64,000 nucleotides of DNA from Trichinella spiralis (lineage: Eukaryota > Nematoda > Enoplea > Trichinellida > Trichinellidae): positions 2,910,216 to 2,974,215 of the forward strand of contig CM012954.1 in assembly GCA_000181795.3 (NCBI GenBank). The letters run 5' to 3'. Positions 35,003 through 46,732 of this stretch are shown in pieces. Below the pieces are notes generated by a model, which made no database searches, was not told the DNA's origin, and saw only the letters and a program-made list of their open reading frames with translations. The position numbers and the translations under genes were made by a program. Position 1 is the stretch's first letter; each line of letters begins with the position of its first letter.

Positions 35003-37976
35003 CACGTCAGCCAGGTAATTTTCAACAAACAATAATCTAAAATTAACAAATACCGATTCAAATCATCGTCACAGAGATGAAAAAATTGACCAGAATTCAA
35101 TGATTTAATAAATAAATAATAAAATACTGCGAAAACACGAAAAATTACAATTGGCTAAAGAAGGGTTGTTTGAGAGAAAATAAAAATAATTTGTACCCGC
35201 CGTCTGATGAAAAATGAAGAATAGCAGATGTAGAAGAAGAAGAAGAACAGAGTAAATCAAAAATTAGGCCTATACAAGTGTCTATCCCAAATTTTAAAGT
35301 AGTCGGCCCAGTTCGCTGATGAGTGATGGAAACAGATCGGTTCAATGGAAAGCATGTCCTTGGGCAGCTTTGTGAAAATCATTTCTAATCGAAAGCGGAT
35401 CATTCAAGCCGCCTATTATTAGCACCGACTGAATGGCGGCTAGCAGTCAGTTTGGGATGTGAATGTGCAGCAACGACAGGCGCCGCAAGAAAAATGCGAA
35501 ACATGCAGCAGCCTCGGCTAGACGGCCCTTTTGAGTGGAGTGCTTTTTGGAATATAATGCCGTTCAACCGACGCCAGCTGCGCAACAATCGACCTGACAA
35601 ACCGTTGGCAAATGATTCACATTCCACGGTCAGCTAGGCCAGAACTGCCCAACGGCTCCGTCGACCCTGAGAGCAGCTTTTTCAATAGCTGTCCACCGGC
35701 ACTGGCGCCACTTGTTCAATGAAATACTTTTCCAATAGCCACAAGTAAATTTGGACGAAAATCGAAAACGACAGTTGACTCAGCAAACAGAGAAACAATA
35801 AATTCAGCATATTGTAAGCAGAAAATTAAAAGTGGAAATCGACCAGCACGTTCACGATTCAAGATGGACTGAAAATGCTGCTGCACAATTCGACCAACAA
35901 ACCGACAAATTTTTCAAAGTAGAACGTCAACAATAAACTGGACAACAAATAGAAGCCACAGACTAGCATTTTTGCAAACCAGTTTTAAATTTTCATGGTT
36001 TTACTATATTTTTAATTTTAAATTATCCCAGAGTTTAAAAAATAAGAAAACAAACTATCCTATAGGACTAACGATAGCACAAAATGAATCGTTTATCGCT
36101 TGAGAAAGCAAAAACAACATGCACTGCTCACTTGCGCGTTGTTTCCTCGCTTGCGGTGTTTTCCCTTTCATTTCTCGAATGCCCCATCTACCACAAGCTA
36201 ATCTATTTAACATTTTTTGCATTCCTATTCCAATTTAGAAAGAAACAAGTATAACAAAAAGCAAATATGAATACAAATGAATGCTAATAAAAAAATTTGA
36301 AAACTAACGTGCAGCTAGAAATGACGAACAAAATACACAAAGGTACACTGAATGCAACAATCAGGCGACGAAAAGAATGCTTAAGATGCTTTCGGCGAGA
36401 GACAAGCAACGTCACGGCTTTTTTCCTGCACGCGCACTTTCAATACCGATATTGATTAATCGCCGTTGGCCGGCAATGAATTAGCTGCACGCAGCGCAAT
36501 TGAGGCCGCAAAGCTTACGCTTGCCAAACGCGCAAAGAATGAAAACAATGCAAAAAGGAAATAAATACGTAAGATGCATGCAGAAGCTTATTGAGAGCAT
36601 GGGGAGAAAATGATAGAAAAAACTTTTTAAACAATCAAAAATACTTATTGTATTCTGTTCATTTGCTTACTAATGGATGAGATTGAACAAGCAGAAGAGA
36701 TCGAACGCTGAAAACCACCTCACGAGATCTGCACAGCCAATTTCCAAACAAAGCCAGTACAATAGAATACAGTAAGAATTATTGATCATGCGGGAAGATG
36801 ATTTGGTGTGCAGGTGTAAATAAAATAAACAACAACAACAATTTAACTAAGATGATTTTAAGAACAATTTGAATTAAATTCACAACTTAATAAAAATCAT
36901 CCGACCATTTTGATTTAATCTTTGAAATAAATATTAATTACAAAATGGTAGTTATTTGTTTTATTCCAAATATTCAAAATTTATTGTATTAAATTATTAA
37001 TTTCAACTAAAAAACATATGCAAATAATAAAAATAGTAATTCAACATTCACATTTAATAAATAAATTGAAAACAACTTAAACCGAAACCACAGGAACAAT
37101 TTAGAAAATTATCAAACGGGAACTTGGCACCGAATCACTACAGTTGGCAAGCGTTTTCAATGAATGATTATTAATTTTAAAAAAGTATTCAAGCGACACC
37201 GAATAAAAGACGAAAATTGATTGCTTCAGAATTGGTACAGTGTAATTTCAATTACAAAATTTACTGTACTGTTGCAGGTAAACTGACAATCAAGTTAAGT
37301 GTTGACTCATTTTTTATGAAGTATTTTATATTGCTCATATGCTTAAATTTTTAATCACAAATACCTAAATAAAGTGAGACTTTCTTTTTGATTACATAAC
37401 AATTTGAATATTTTCCATTAATGCATGCACTAAAAATGTTCTGACTAGTCCACATGAATTGACCTTCTGATGTGAGGTGAAACTTAAAAATTTACTGCAC
37501 CTAGTTTCGAAAGTCTTTTTTTTCAATTTTATTATTTGAACGTTTCCGATGTAAACTTATTGAAATTAACGCCACTAATGTAATCAGACGTTTTAAATTT
37601 CATTTTGTTGCGATGTAAATGTTCTAGTTTTAATTGTGCTATGAACATTTCCACTTTTACAATCATCTGCAAATAAAACTGACCAACTGACTATAAGGTC
37701 ATGCATATGACCATGTCAAGTTTACCCTTACAGTGCAACTGTGAATCGACCCCGTTTTCATCACTTACATCACATGTATTTGAACAAATATTATTAATTT
37801 AACACCTTGAAATGTGAAAATAAAATTACTGTTAATATGAATGTTAATATTAATATAAAATAATATTTCAAAAAAACAAAATAAATAGCAATTAGAAACG
37901 AATACATATGAATGACGACAATTGCTTCTTCCAGGCAATAACAGTAGATAAGACACTGCATGAGTAACAACTGTGT
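35003..37976. other. Long gene-poor region with GC-rich islands
   Basis: About 3 kb without a convincing gene. Two patches stand out from the AT-rich background: 35400-35720 and about 36350-36540, both with many CG dinucleotides. They may be promoter or enhancer elements of VGLL4, or contain 5'-UTR exons. Overlapping frames on both strands at 35400-35640 are a by-product of the higher GC content. The rest is AT-rich with nothing recognised. Confidence 0.45.
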
Positions 37977-39120
37977 CTATTCAGATAAATTTATATTTTG
38001 TACAGCGTCCTTTAACACAATCACACTGTCTGAAAGATCTGTTTTTTCTACAACCACTGCTTTTTGTAAGCCACTTGATCCAGGTGCAGTAGTATTTTGT
38101 TGTTCTGAGTTTGAAGCCAATGTTGTCATCTGTACTGTCGTTGAAAATGGAGCAGCTGTTGCTGAGCTTTGCACCTGTTTCCAAGGGAAATCACTGAGTA
38201 GCGGCTGCGTTCGGCGGCAACAATCATAGCCAAGCTTTTTCAAACATTTGCTGACCACGTTCAAACTAATTTTCACCATGCCAGACATCTCCACTTGGGT
38301 TACTGTAGCATAAATAATGAAATTAAAAAACACGTTTCCAAACTTTGAATTCGATTGACTTACAATCTCTAGATTCAGCCTGAGCAATAAAAGTTGGATC
38401 GACGAATTCTGGCCGACGGCCAACAAGCCAGCTAAGGAAGTGCTTGAATTTCGAAGATGCTTTTGGAACAAACATTGCTACTTCTCTGACATGTCTATCA
38501 GTACAAATAATAATAAAATTATAAATGTGAATAAATAATAAATAAAAAGCAGCTAAAATTTCTTTTCCTCTGCTCACCGTCCAGCACTAGTCGGAATGTG
38601 TGTAAAGCCGTAGCCTCGAATTACATCATTCCCAAACCAATCAGTACCATAACAAGATAAAACTAACCTAGGCCCTTTAAATAGGGTAAAATTAACAAAA
38701 TCACGTGCGTTGGTATAACAAGGCAGTATTTTTATCTACTTACATCCATACGGATTTGTTGATTTGAGCGTCAGTTCAACAGGAAAATTCAGCACAAAAC
38801 CGTCTGCTGAATTTTCTAAACTACTTCTACAGCACATCTGCGACAGACCTTCTTCAATTCCCTTTTAAAGAATTTGAATAAATTTCATAAAAAACTGAAA
38901 ACTTGTACAGCTTACCGACAAAACGTTCCAATCTGGTCCATGAACAAAACAATATTTGCAATAAATGTCAGATGCATTGAAAAACTGAAGAAAAAGTAAA
39001 CGAAATATTTGCTTTACTTTAAACGATTGAAAATCATTTCCAACTCACCTGAGCAGTTTCAATTTGTCCATTAATCATCAGTAAAAAGCCTGTTGGATAC
39101 ATAACAGATGCGGAAGACAT
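37977..39120 (-). CDS. B9D1: B9 domain-containing protein 1 (MKSR-1), ciliary transition zone
   Basis: Six exons (39120-39049, 38984-38916, 38861-38744, 38674-38578, 38494-38364, 38302-37977) join in frame to 270 residues. The B9/C2-like domain shows [39 protein letters not shown] (split by introns), [42 protein letters not shown] and [16 protein letters not shown]9D1 acts with B9D2 and MKS1 in the transition-zone diffusion barrier of cilia; in nematodes that means sensory neurons. The last about 70 residues, after LGYDCC, form a Ser/Thr/Gln-rich tail beyond the usual roughly 204-residue length. Confidence 0.95.
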
Positions 39121-40057
39121 TTTTTAAGAGGCCCTATGTACGAGTCAGATTGTTCAAAGTCGCTTCGAAATATGTATTGCTAAACAGTTTCTATGGCAAC
39201 CGCTTGATTACAACGATTGATTGATCTCTCTTCTGTTCATAAACTGCAGTGTAAAGTAGCAATTTTACAGTAAAGTTTTCAATAATACTTCCAACAAATA
39301 ATAACTTAATATTCTTAATGCAATGAATTTTATGCAAATGCTTCAATAAATTGCTATAAAATTTAATAATACTATGTGATAAAAATAAATGAATTAATAA
39401 ACTTCACATCAACAGTTGCATGTTTATGTTTACTGCTTCATCATTGTTTATAATGCTATTGTGTATTGATAGCATTCTATAACCAGACACAAGCTCAGCA
39501 GTAAAAATTCAGCATTCGTTAGTTTAACATATAATACATACTTATAACTTTAATTGCTTTTAATATATGTACTTCAAAATCAAAAGTCACATTCTGTTTA
39601 CTTCTTACAATGTAATTGTTTTAATTCTTTTCAAAGTAGGCTATCCAAATTTTTAAATATATTTTCGCTCAACCAGTAATTTGAGCTTATACAGCGCAAA
39701 GTAACTGCACGGTTTCTTTCTCATATTTGAAGCTTCCGTTGTCATTTGACAGCTTATTGACCAGCGTTGAAGAGATGGAACAAAATCTGTTAAAATACAA
39801 GGATGTTTGTCAAAATGTTAAATAAATAGTTTTGAAATTAGACCACAATCTACAAACAGGTGGCACATTCATCGTGACATTAGCCTACTGATGTGATGAA
39901 CTGGTAAATCGGTTTTGGGGTTGTGAAAAGCGCAACATCTTGTACTGGTTGGACTTACAAATGAGCTGATTAGAAAAGTCCATGCATTTGCAAACGTTCT
40001 TGCATTACACCATCATCCGCTGTCCAGCTAACAAACTCAGTTCTTTATTTAATTAAA
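39121..40057. other. Divergent promoter region
   Basis: Between B9D1 (-) and a secreted-protein gene (+). Nothing recognisable in the AT-rich sequence. I did not find a convincing X-box-like (RFX) inverted repeat near B9D1 by eye. Confidence 0.4.
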
Positions 40058-41543
40058 ATGTTCGCTCCTGCTATCCTGCTGTTGCCAGTATACTTTTGTA
40101 AGTGCTTGTTTTTAATTTTCCCAAAAATATATCTCTACCATAACCAACTAATCCATTAATCATTATAGCGCTCTTTATTAATTTATTCTAAAACTAATTC
40201 TTACAGACTTCGTCAGCATTTCCAATAGTCAAGTTTTTGAACTTTGTCCATCCGGATCTCAGCTACTAAGTGATTCAATGGGTCGACCAAAACGTTGCTT
40301 GCCACATCGAACTGATTTGTGCAATCGAGACGGACTGGCGCCAGTAGATACTTGCTGCTACCGTGCCGTAGGTGATTACTACTGCTGTGCCGGAGTACCA
40401 CAACCGTTGTGCCCAAATTATGAAAATTACACCTCAGTTATTTATAAACAGTTGTATGCAACTGGCTCCAGAGAATTACCATTTCGGCAAGCGCTGTTTA
40501 ATCATCGTTTCGGTGAATACAACAATATAATTAGAAATGGTGATATCTTTTTCGACCAGTTCAATCACCCTGATCCAAATTGGCAGCCTGGGACAAGCTT
40601 TTCAAATTCTGACACTGGTCAAACTGTTTTCCAATCTTTTGGATATGGAAATGCCGCTCAACCTTTTACCCCTGTGAGCACAACATTCTTTATTCCACCA
40701 TCACAGAATGAGGCAATAAATCATAGAAAGAGATGTGAAGAGAAAAAGTCAAAGTCCAACGAACAGACAGCTGTTTCTTCTTGTGAAATCGTTAATAAAA
40801 CTTTCACAGTTAAACAACCAGAATATATCCAAGAAACAGAGCCCATTGAAAATAATATCATAGCTGAAACACCATACATGGAAGCCGTTGACAAAAAAGA
40901 AATAATTGAAGGTTTAAGAACACCAAGCCCCTTATCACCAACTGAATCAACAGCATATGTAAATACTCAACCGCCAAATTATGGCGAACCCATTTCTAAT
41001 CATTTACAGCCAAATTATTTCAGTCGAATCACACCAAACATGTATGTTAGGAGACCGCAGCCTCATAAAATAGTAAAACCAAACGTTAGCCGTAATAGGA
41101 ATGGATATGCTTCTGGAAATCGGTACGGTTCCACCATACAAGCCTTACCCACTTTGGCTGTACATCGGCCACCTTTTCAGCTCAAAATACCCACACGTTC
41201 AAGTGGTCCACCTAGAATTCAACCATCAATATCACCAACATTATTGAAGAAAAGTCGCAATCAATCAAGACTCAATACCAATAAACAACTTCAGCCTACT
41301 AAAATCGCCGAGGCTTTAGCCCTCATGGAAATTCGAAAACAACAACAACAACAGCAACAACCATTAATGATGTCATCATCACAACCGTCATGGTTGAAAT
41401 CCAACACTGTGACAAGCAGAGAAATGAAAAAGAATCAAAAAAAGCGTCTAGCTTCAGTCCAACCGTCTGTTGTGGAACTTCAGTTACCAAAAGCATATTA
41501 CCTAAATCTCGTACCTACTGAAGCAATTCAACCTGATCAATGA
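40058..41543 (+). CDS. Secreted protein: cysteine-rich head plus long low-complexity tail
   Basis: Two exons (40058-40097, 40207-41543) give 458 residues. The start encodes a signal peptide split by the intron (MFAPAILLLPVYFYFVSIS). Residues about 25-75 form a cysteine-rich domain (ELCPSGS... GRPKRCLPHRTDLCNRDG... DTCCYRA... YYCCAG) resembling the lustrin-type cysteine repeat common in nematode extracellular proteins. The remaining about 380 residues are rich in Pro, Ser, Asn, Gln, Thr and Arg, with a short poly-Gln run encoded by CAA/CAG repeats (about 41339-41360). It may be an extracellular-matrix or secreted protein; exact function unknown. It is convergent with the GH18-like gene. Confidence 0.75.
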
Positions 41544-41612
41544 TTTCATCTGCTTCTGTGTCATTTTATTTGTTTTAATCAATTAAAAAGAAAAACCGCT
41601 GTTAGAAGCTTA

Positions 41613-44600
41613 TTAGCAATCAGCAGTTGCAGCATCAAGCAAACAATACGGAATGCCAGAACAAGAGCTGCAATCGTTTTCATCATTCAATCGATAAAGA
41701 GCAATTCCACTAAGACCACGAGCAGCAGCAAAACGTGCCTTGAAATATTTATTTAAAGAAAATCACTTGAAATGGCCAATTCAACCAAGCCTACCTTATA
41801 ACGTATCGTTTCTGGTCGTTCATAAAATAAAATTTCATTACAGCTGTAAGCAACTGCTCCCATGTGGCGATAGCTAATAAATTCTTTCATTTCTTTGCGG
41901 ATCACCTTATGGCACAATTCATTCATCCTGTACTTGCGATCATATTCCAAATATTGGGCGTGGTCGCGCAAATTTGATAACACATCCTCAACTGATACAT
42001 TGGAACCACAACCAAGATTGAACTGAATGCCGAACGAAGACAACGCCAAAACAAGTTTGTGCACTGGAAATCCTTGATCTTCAAACATACTAATAGTATC
42101 TTCCTAAAAATCACAAAACCAGAGCAGCATATTACATGTAACACGACAAAATTATCAAAAACAAGAAAAACAAAATTTGCAGACTATTGCAATTCTTCGG
42201 TTGGTTTCTGCAATGCCTAAGCCTCTGTTCGACTTAAATGACAGCAATGTGATGTAATCAAATAGTCTAAAAAATCTCCTTTAACATACAAGATTCATAA
42301 TTGAAATAAAGCGAGTGTAATATTTTAACTGTAACAATAAATTATATATAAAATTGAAGAAAATTCACATTGGATATAATGTGAAATTTCAGTACTACTA
42401 TCAGTAATTTATTGCTGTGTGCTGCACAACGTTAAAAATTTCAAGAATAAAAAAAACACTTGCAAAGTATACCCATAAATAGTTTCAACGAAATGTTTGT
42501 TTCCCAAATCTATAGGGTACATTTCAGCAGCAAAACCAAACTCTACCGGACACTGATTACTTGCTGTAGGGTTACGTTTCAGCTCAGATTTCAATTTCTA
42601 AAATTCAGCAAGAAACATTTCTATCCAATGCTCATCAAAACCAATTTCTACAGGTGAACATCACTTTTAAAATGTTCAATATGTGTTGATGCTGAATGTT
42701 TTCAATATAACCAAAATGCAATTCCACTGCGTCAAAGTCGAATAATTCTATTACTCGAACAAACTCTGCAAACCAACGTTCATCCTGAGCTGAAAACAAT
42801 TCACAAACTTTTTAAGTATTTCAAATGCATATCTTGAATAACAGTGTCAAAAATCGTATGGTTAAAATCTCTACTCATCAGTCTAATAATTTCATTGTAA
42901 GAATGAATGCCATGCTTTTTCTGCACAACTGCGACCAATTTCAGACCATGTTGAATTCTCAAACTTAGCAATTCATTCAATACTCGCATTGTCGACCTGA
43001 AAAAGTTATTACATAAAATGAGATCTCCTTCGATACAAAAAGCTTACCAACTGGTATGTATTTTCAACTCTCCATTACGATCTTTGAAAAAATATAAAAT
43101 ATTCACAGCCAAATGGGTACATCGCTTTAATGGCAAGTCAGAAGAAAACACCGCATCACTATCCACCTCTGTAGAGTAGTAGCAAATCACTTTCTTACTA
43201 CTCTTTTGACAATGGTTTTCCAGTGTTTCACAACGAGGGTGGCACAAATAATTTTCTTTCATCGCCCTCAAACAAGGAAATTTTGAACCTTGTAAACAAA
43301 TACCACTTGAATCATCCATATGTACGTTGAGCAATGCCATACCCCCAAAACCGTACATTGTCGCAAAGCGAGCCTAAAATAAACTCCCAATAAAACAAGA
43401 CAATTACAATAGATATACAATATTTATATATTGATTTCTTTAACTGTTAAAGAAATTTAAAACTCACTTTTCTCACAATTGTTTCAATGTTATCATAAAT
43501 CAGATCTAATAAACTGTCTTCATATTCTGGAATGGACATGTAAAGTTGCTTGCAAAAATCACTATGTGTGCTCCATTGGTGTTTAAAAAGCGCTCCACCA
43601 ATCAGAAGTTTTTTTCTGTTTCCAGTACGATGAATGAGATGCAAAAATTCTTCCTAAATTAATTTGTTTGATAAAAAAAAACATCAAGCACCCCCAACTC
43701 ATAGTATCTAATTACACTTTCAGCTTCATAATATTTCAATAACAAATTCAAATAATCAGCTCTTCGTAACCACTGTTCAGCTTCGTTGATGAAAGCATTC
43801 ACATTCAAGGAGATAATAAAAAGCATTTTGTTACGATTAGACGCCATTTGCCGGATGTTTAAAATTTTGTTATATAATTTCTAGAAGTAATAAATTACCT
43901 GCTTTTCCATCTTGCATGTAGTAAATATAACAAAGTTTACTTCAGCGTATAACTTTTCATATTCTTCTATTACATTAGCAAACTCAAAGTGCAAATGAAC
44001 TCCATCAAAATCAAATTCATTCATTATGTGTTCTACGTTTTCTATGAATAAATTTATATTGTTTGAAGTATCGTTTGAAGAGAACTTCCAGAAATCCAAA
44101 GAATGAACTGATAAAAGCACCGCTGAGAAATTCGCTCGCTTGATTTTCAAGAGCTCCATATGATTGAGCAACAAGTGCGGATATACTACATTTCCAGGAC
44201 TGTCGAACTTGCCAACATAAATGCTCAAATGAGTGCAACCGCTTTTTATCAAATTATCAATTTCAAATGGCTCATTTCCATTTCTCAACGTGTAAGTGCA
44301 CAATCTAAGAGTACCTGCCTGTATTTATGTGCGCAAATGATTTTCAAACACCTATACCTCACGCATTGTTCATACAAATCACTGTTTTGTGAGTTTTTCG
44401 TCTCTTTATCATCTGCTGACGATAAAACTGCGTGAACATGCAAACAGCCCATCTGACTGTGAGCCATTTTGACAAGCGGAAATGTATAAAAGCTTTTGCT
44501 GCAGTAGCCAGTAGGATCGTCAAAATTCACATCTGTCAGTGCTATTCCACCCAAATTTTTGTGCTGAACCCAAGCTACTTTTTCTCTTATCGTTTCTTCG

Positions 44601-46466
44601 TCGTTAAATGCAATCCAACGATCATTAGATTTTTTGTATTTAGAATAAGCTTGTTCATGCATATCTGCATCGCTAACTTTGCAAATCTACAACACTTACA
44701 GTAAGTTTCAAAAAAAAGTATAATATCACGTACATGTCGATAATTAAAAAAGTCAGGACTGTTTCTAATAACCGATGCTCCAACAATGTTTTCATTCGGA
44801 TTGAGAAAAACAAAAGAATGAACTTTAAGGGAAAGGCCAACGACAATTTTCGACCGCATCATACCCGCAGATAGCAACTTATTTACCACAGGTTCCTGAA
44901 ATTCAGTACTTTGTTTAAATGTCAAAAAGTTGCCAGTGAACATTAACTGCCATATTTCATTCAACTATTAAACAGATCATTAAATACTTGCCAGTGCATT
45001 TTCTCTATCAGGGATACCGGATGTATGTAACGGGTCGACAAAATAACTTATATGGGTATCTGTCATCTCATCAGAAGCAATTATTACAAAATCCACATAT
45101 CTGCAATAATAAGAAAGAAAACATAAAAGTTATTCAAGTAATTTTTTGATATGCATTATAATTGAATTATAAAATTATAAAATTTCATGAGCTGAATACA
45201 ATATTTAGATAAATTTAATTAAATAGTTATAGTTATTACCATTTTAAATTCTTATAAATAAAAGTTGTACGAAATATGTAAAAAAAATTTGCAAAACTAT
45301 AAACATTTAAAACAGATCACATGTTGAAATTATTATTTAAAAATGAATTACTTTGAAACGTCAGCAATGATTTTAGGTATTTGTTGAGCCACAGATCGCT
45401 TAATACTAACTGCAATGATCATGTTCTTCCTCAGAGAAAAATGCCTGGCTTGATGCATTTCCTAAACACTCGTTTCAGTTATCCATATCAGGAAATTAGC
45501 AATCAAATACGATAAGAAACTGAATGTAATTTGAATAAGGAGCAAAAACTGGAAGATTCAAGAGAAAGCCATTGAAAGCATATTCTTCGATCGCTCTGTA
45601 AATTGAGTGGCTCAATTTCGACCGAAAATGTCGAACTGACAAGGAATCGTAAAACTCTACGTCAAACGATATGTCAATAGCAAGAAGAGTTGTCAACGAT
45701 TTAAATTTTGTTTTCAATCTGCAACAGCGTCAATATTGTCAAAAATTTCATTGTTTCTTTTAAACAGAAAAACAAAAACAAAAAGCAGCACGAACTCAAC
45801 ATTAATATACACTAATTAGATTGGAATTATAAAGCATGAAGCACGCACCGATTGATCCATGCATAAGATCGATTGCTGCTAGTGTATAGCTTTTCACTTG
45901 GATGCCGTGCAACTACATCCCAAAACTGATTTACAAACGCTGATTCATAAATCAAATGGGTGCAGCTTTCTACAGGTATTTGTGACGCAGTCAAGTCAGC
46001 GTAATCTGGATTATTGTCAAAATTTGGTTTGTAATGGCATGCAAGAATGCACTGATTGTTCTGATCTAAAATAAAAGTAGTCAGCATGTTTCAAGTACAA
46101 CCTTAAACCACAACGTTGACCAGTATGCATTACCATACACATGCAAAATACGAAAAATAACAATAATGCAACACTTTCAAAAAAATCATTTATTGCATGT
46201 TCATATGTAATAATAATAATATACAAATAATACACACCAACATCGGTCACTGCATCATAAGAATATGTTGAAAGCATCCAACAGTACGCGCAGAAGATGC
46301 TGAAGAATAACATTACGCTTAAGTAAATGCAAGCAGACACAAAATGACGAAAAGCAAATTTTAAGCATTTTAAAGTCTCTATCAAAATTGCGTGATTGTC
46401 AACTAAAATGAAACTGTCAAAATTATCTTGAAAAAGCATCCTAAAATGACAAAAAAGCCGCTTCAC
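41613..46466 (-). CDS. Membrane-anchored protein with three degenerate GH18 (chitinase-like) modules
   Basis: A many-exon gene. Exon 1 (46466-46238) encodes a cytosolic head and one transmembrane helix (FVSACIYLSVMLFFSIFCAY), so it is a likely type II membrane protein. Three GH18-like modules follow, roughly 46065-44480, 44303-43230 and 43225-41613. Each opens with the C.Y...CTHL motif (CTHLIYE, CTHLSIY, CTHLAVN) and closes with GG(I/M)AL...D..G.C (GGIALTDVNFDDPTGYC, GGMALLNVHMDDSSGIC, SGIALYRLNDENDC). The catalytic DGxDxDxE motif is changed in all three: FNGFLLNLP, FDGVHLHFE and FDAVELHFG. Chitinase activity is therefore unlikely, and sugar binding or a structural role is plausible. Internal exon limits are partly approximate. 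The SIAH stop lies 266 bp upstream on the same strand. Confidence 0.8.
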
Positions 46467-46732
46467 CTCTGCACTGCATCATGTGAAATAAAAAGTAGTA
46501 CATGTTAAAATTTTCATTTATTGGGATAAAACACAGAAAGCCTAATCTAATCACACGCATCATGCTGATTGGCGTGTTGAAAAAAACAAAAACAAATATC
46601 TGCTTTAATTTTCACCGCAGTTGACTGATCCAAGGAACCAGCTGGATCCAATCTGTCTTTGCAAAACTTGCAGTTAGAAAATAAAAGCAGCCGTTATAAA
46701 AAAAACGTTCTCACGACAGCCGTTATCATCAT

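Noticed and set aside
35400-35640. 75-codon minus and 61-codon plus ORFs
   Set aside because: Both arise from a GC-rich patch poor in stop codons; no family resemblance or splice signals.
40213-40416. 67-codon minus-strand ORF
   Set aside because: Antisense of the cysteine-rich exon of the secreted protein at 40058-41543.
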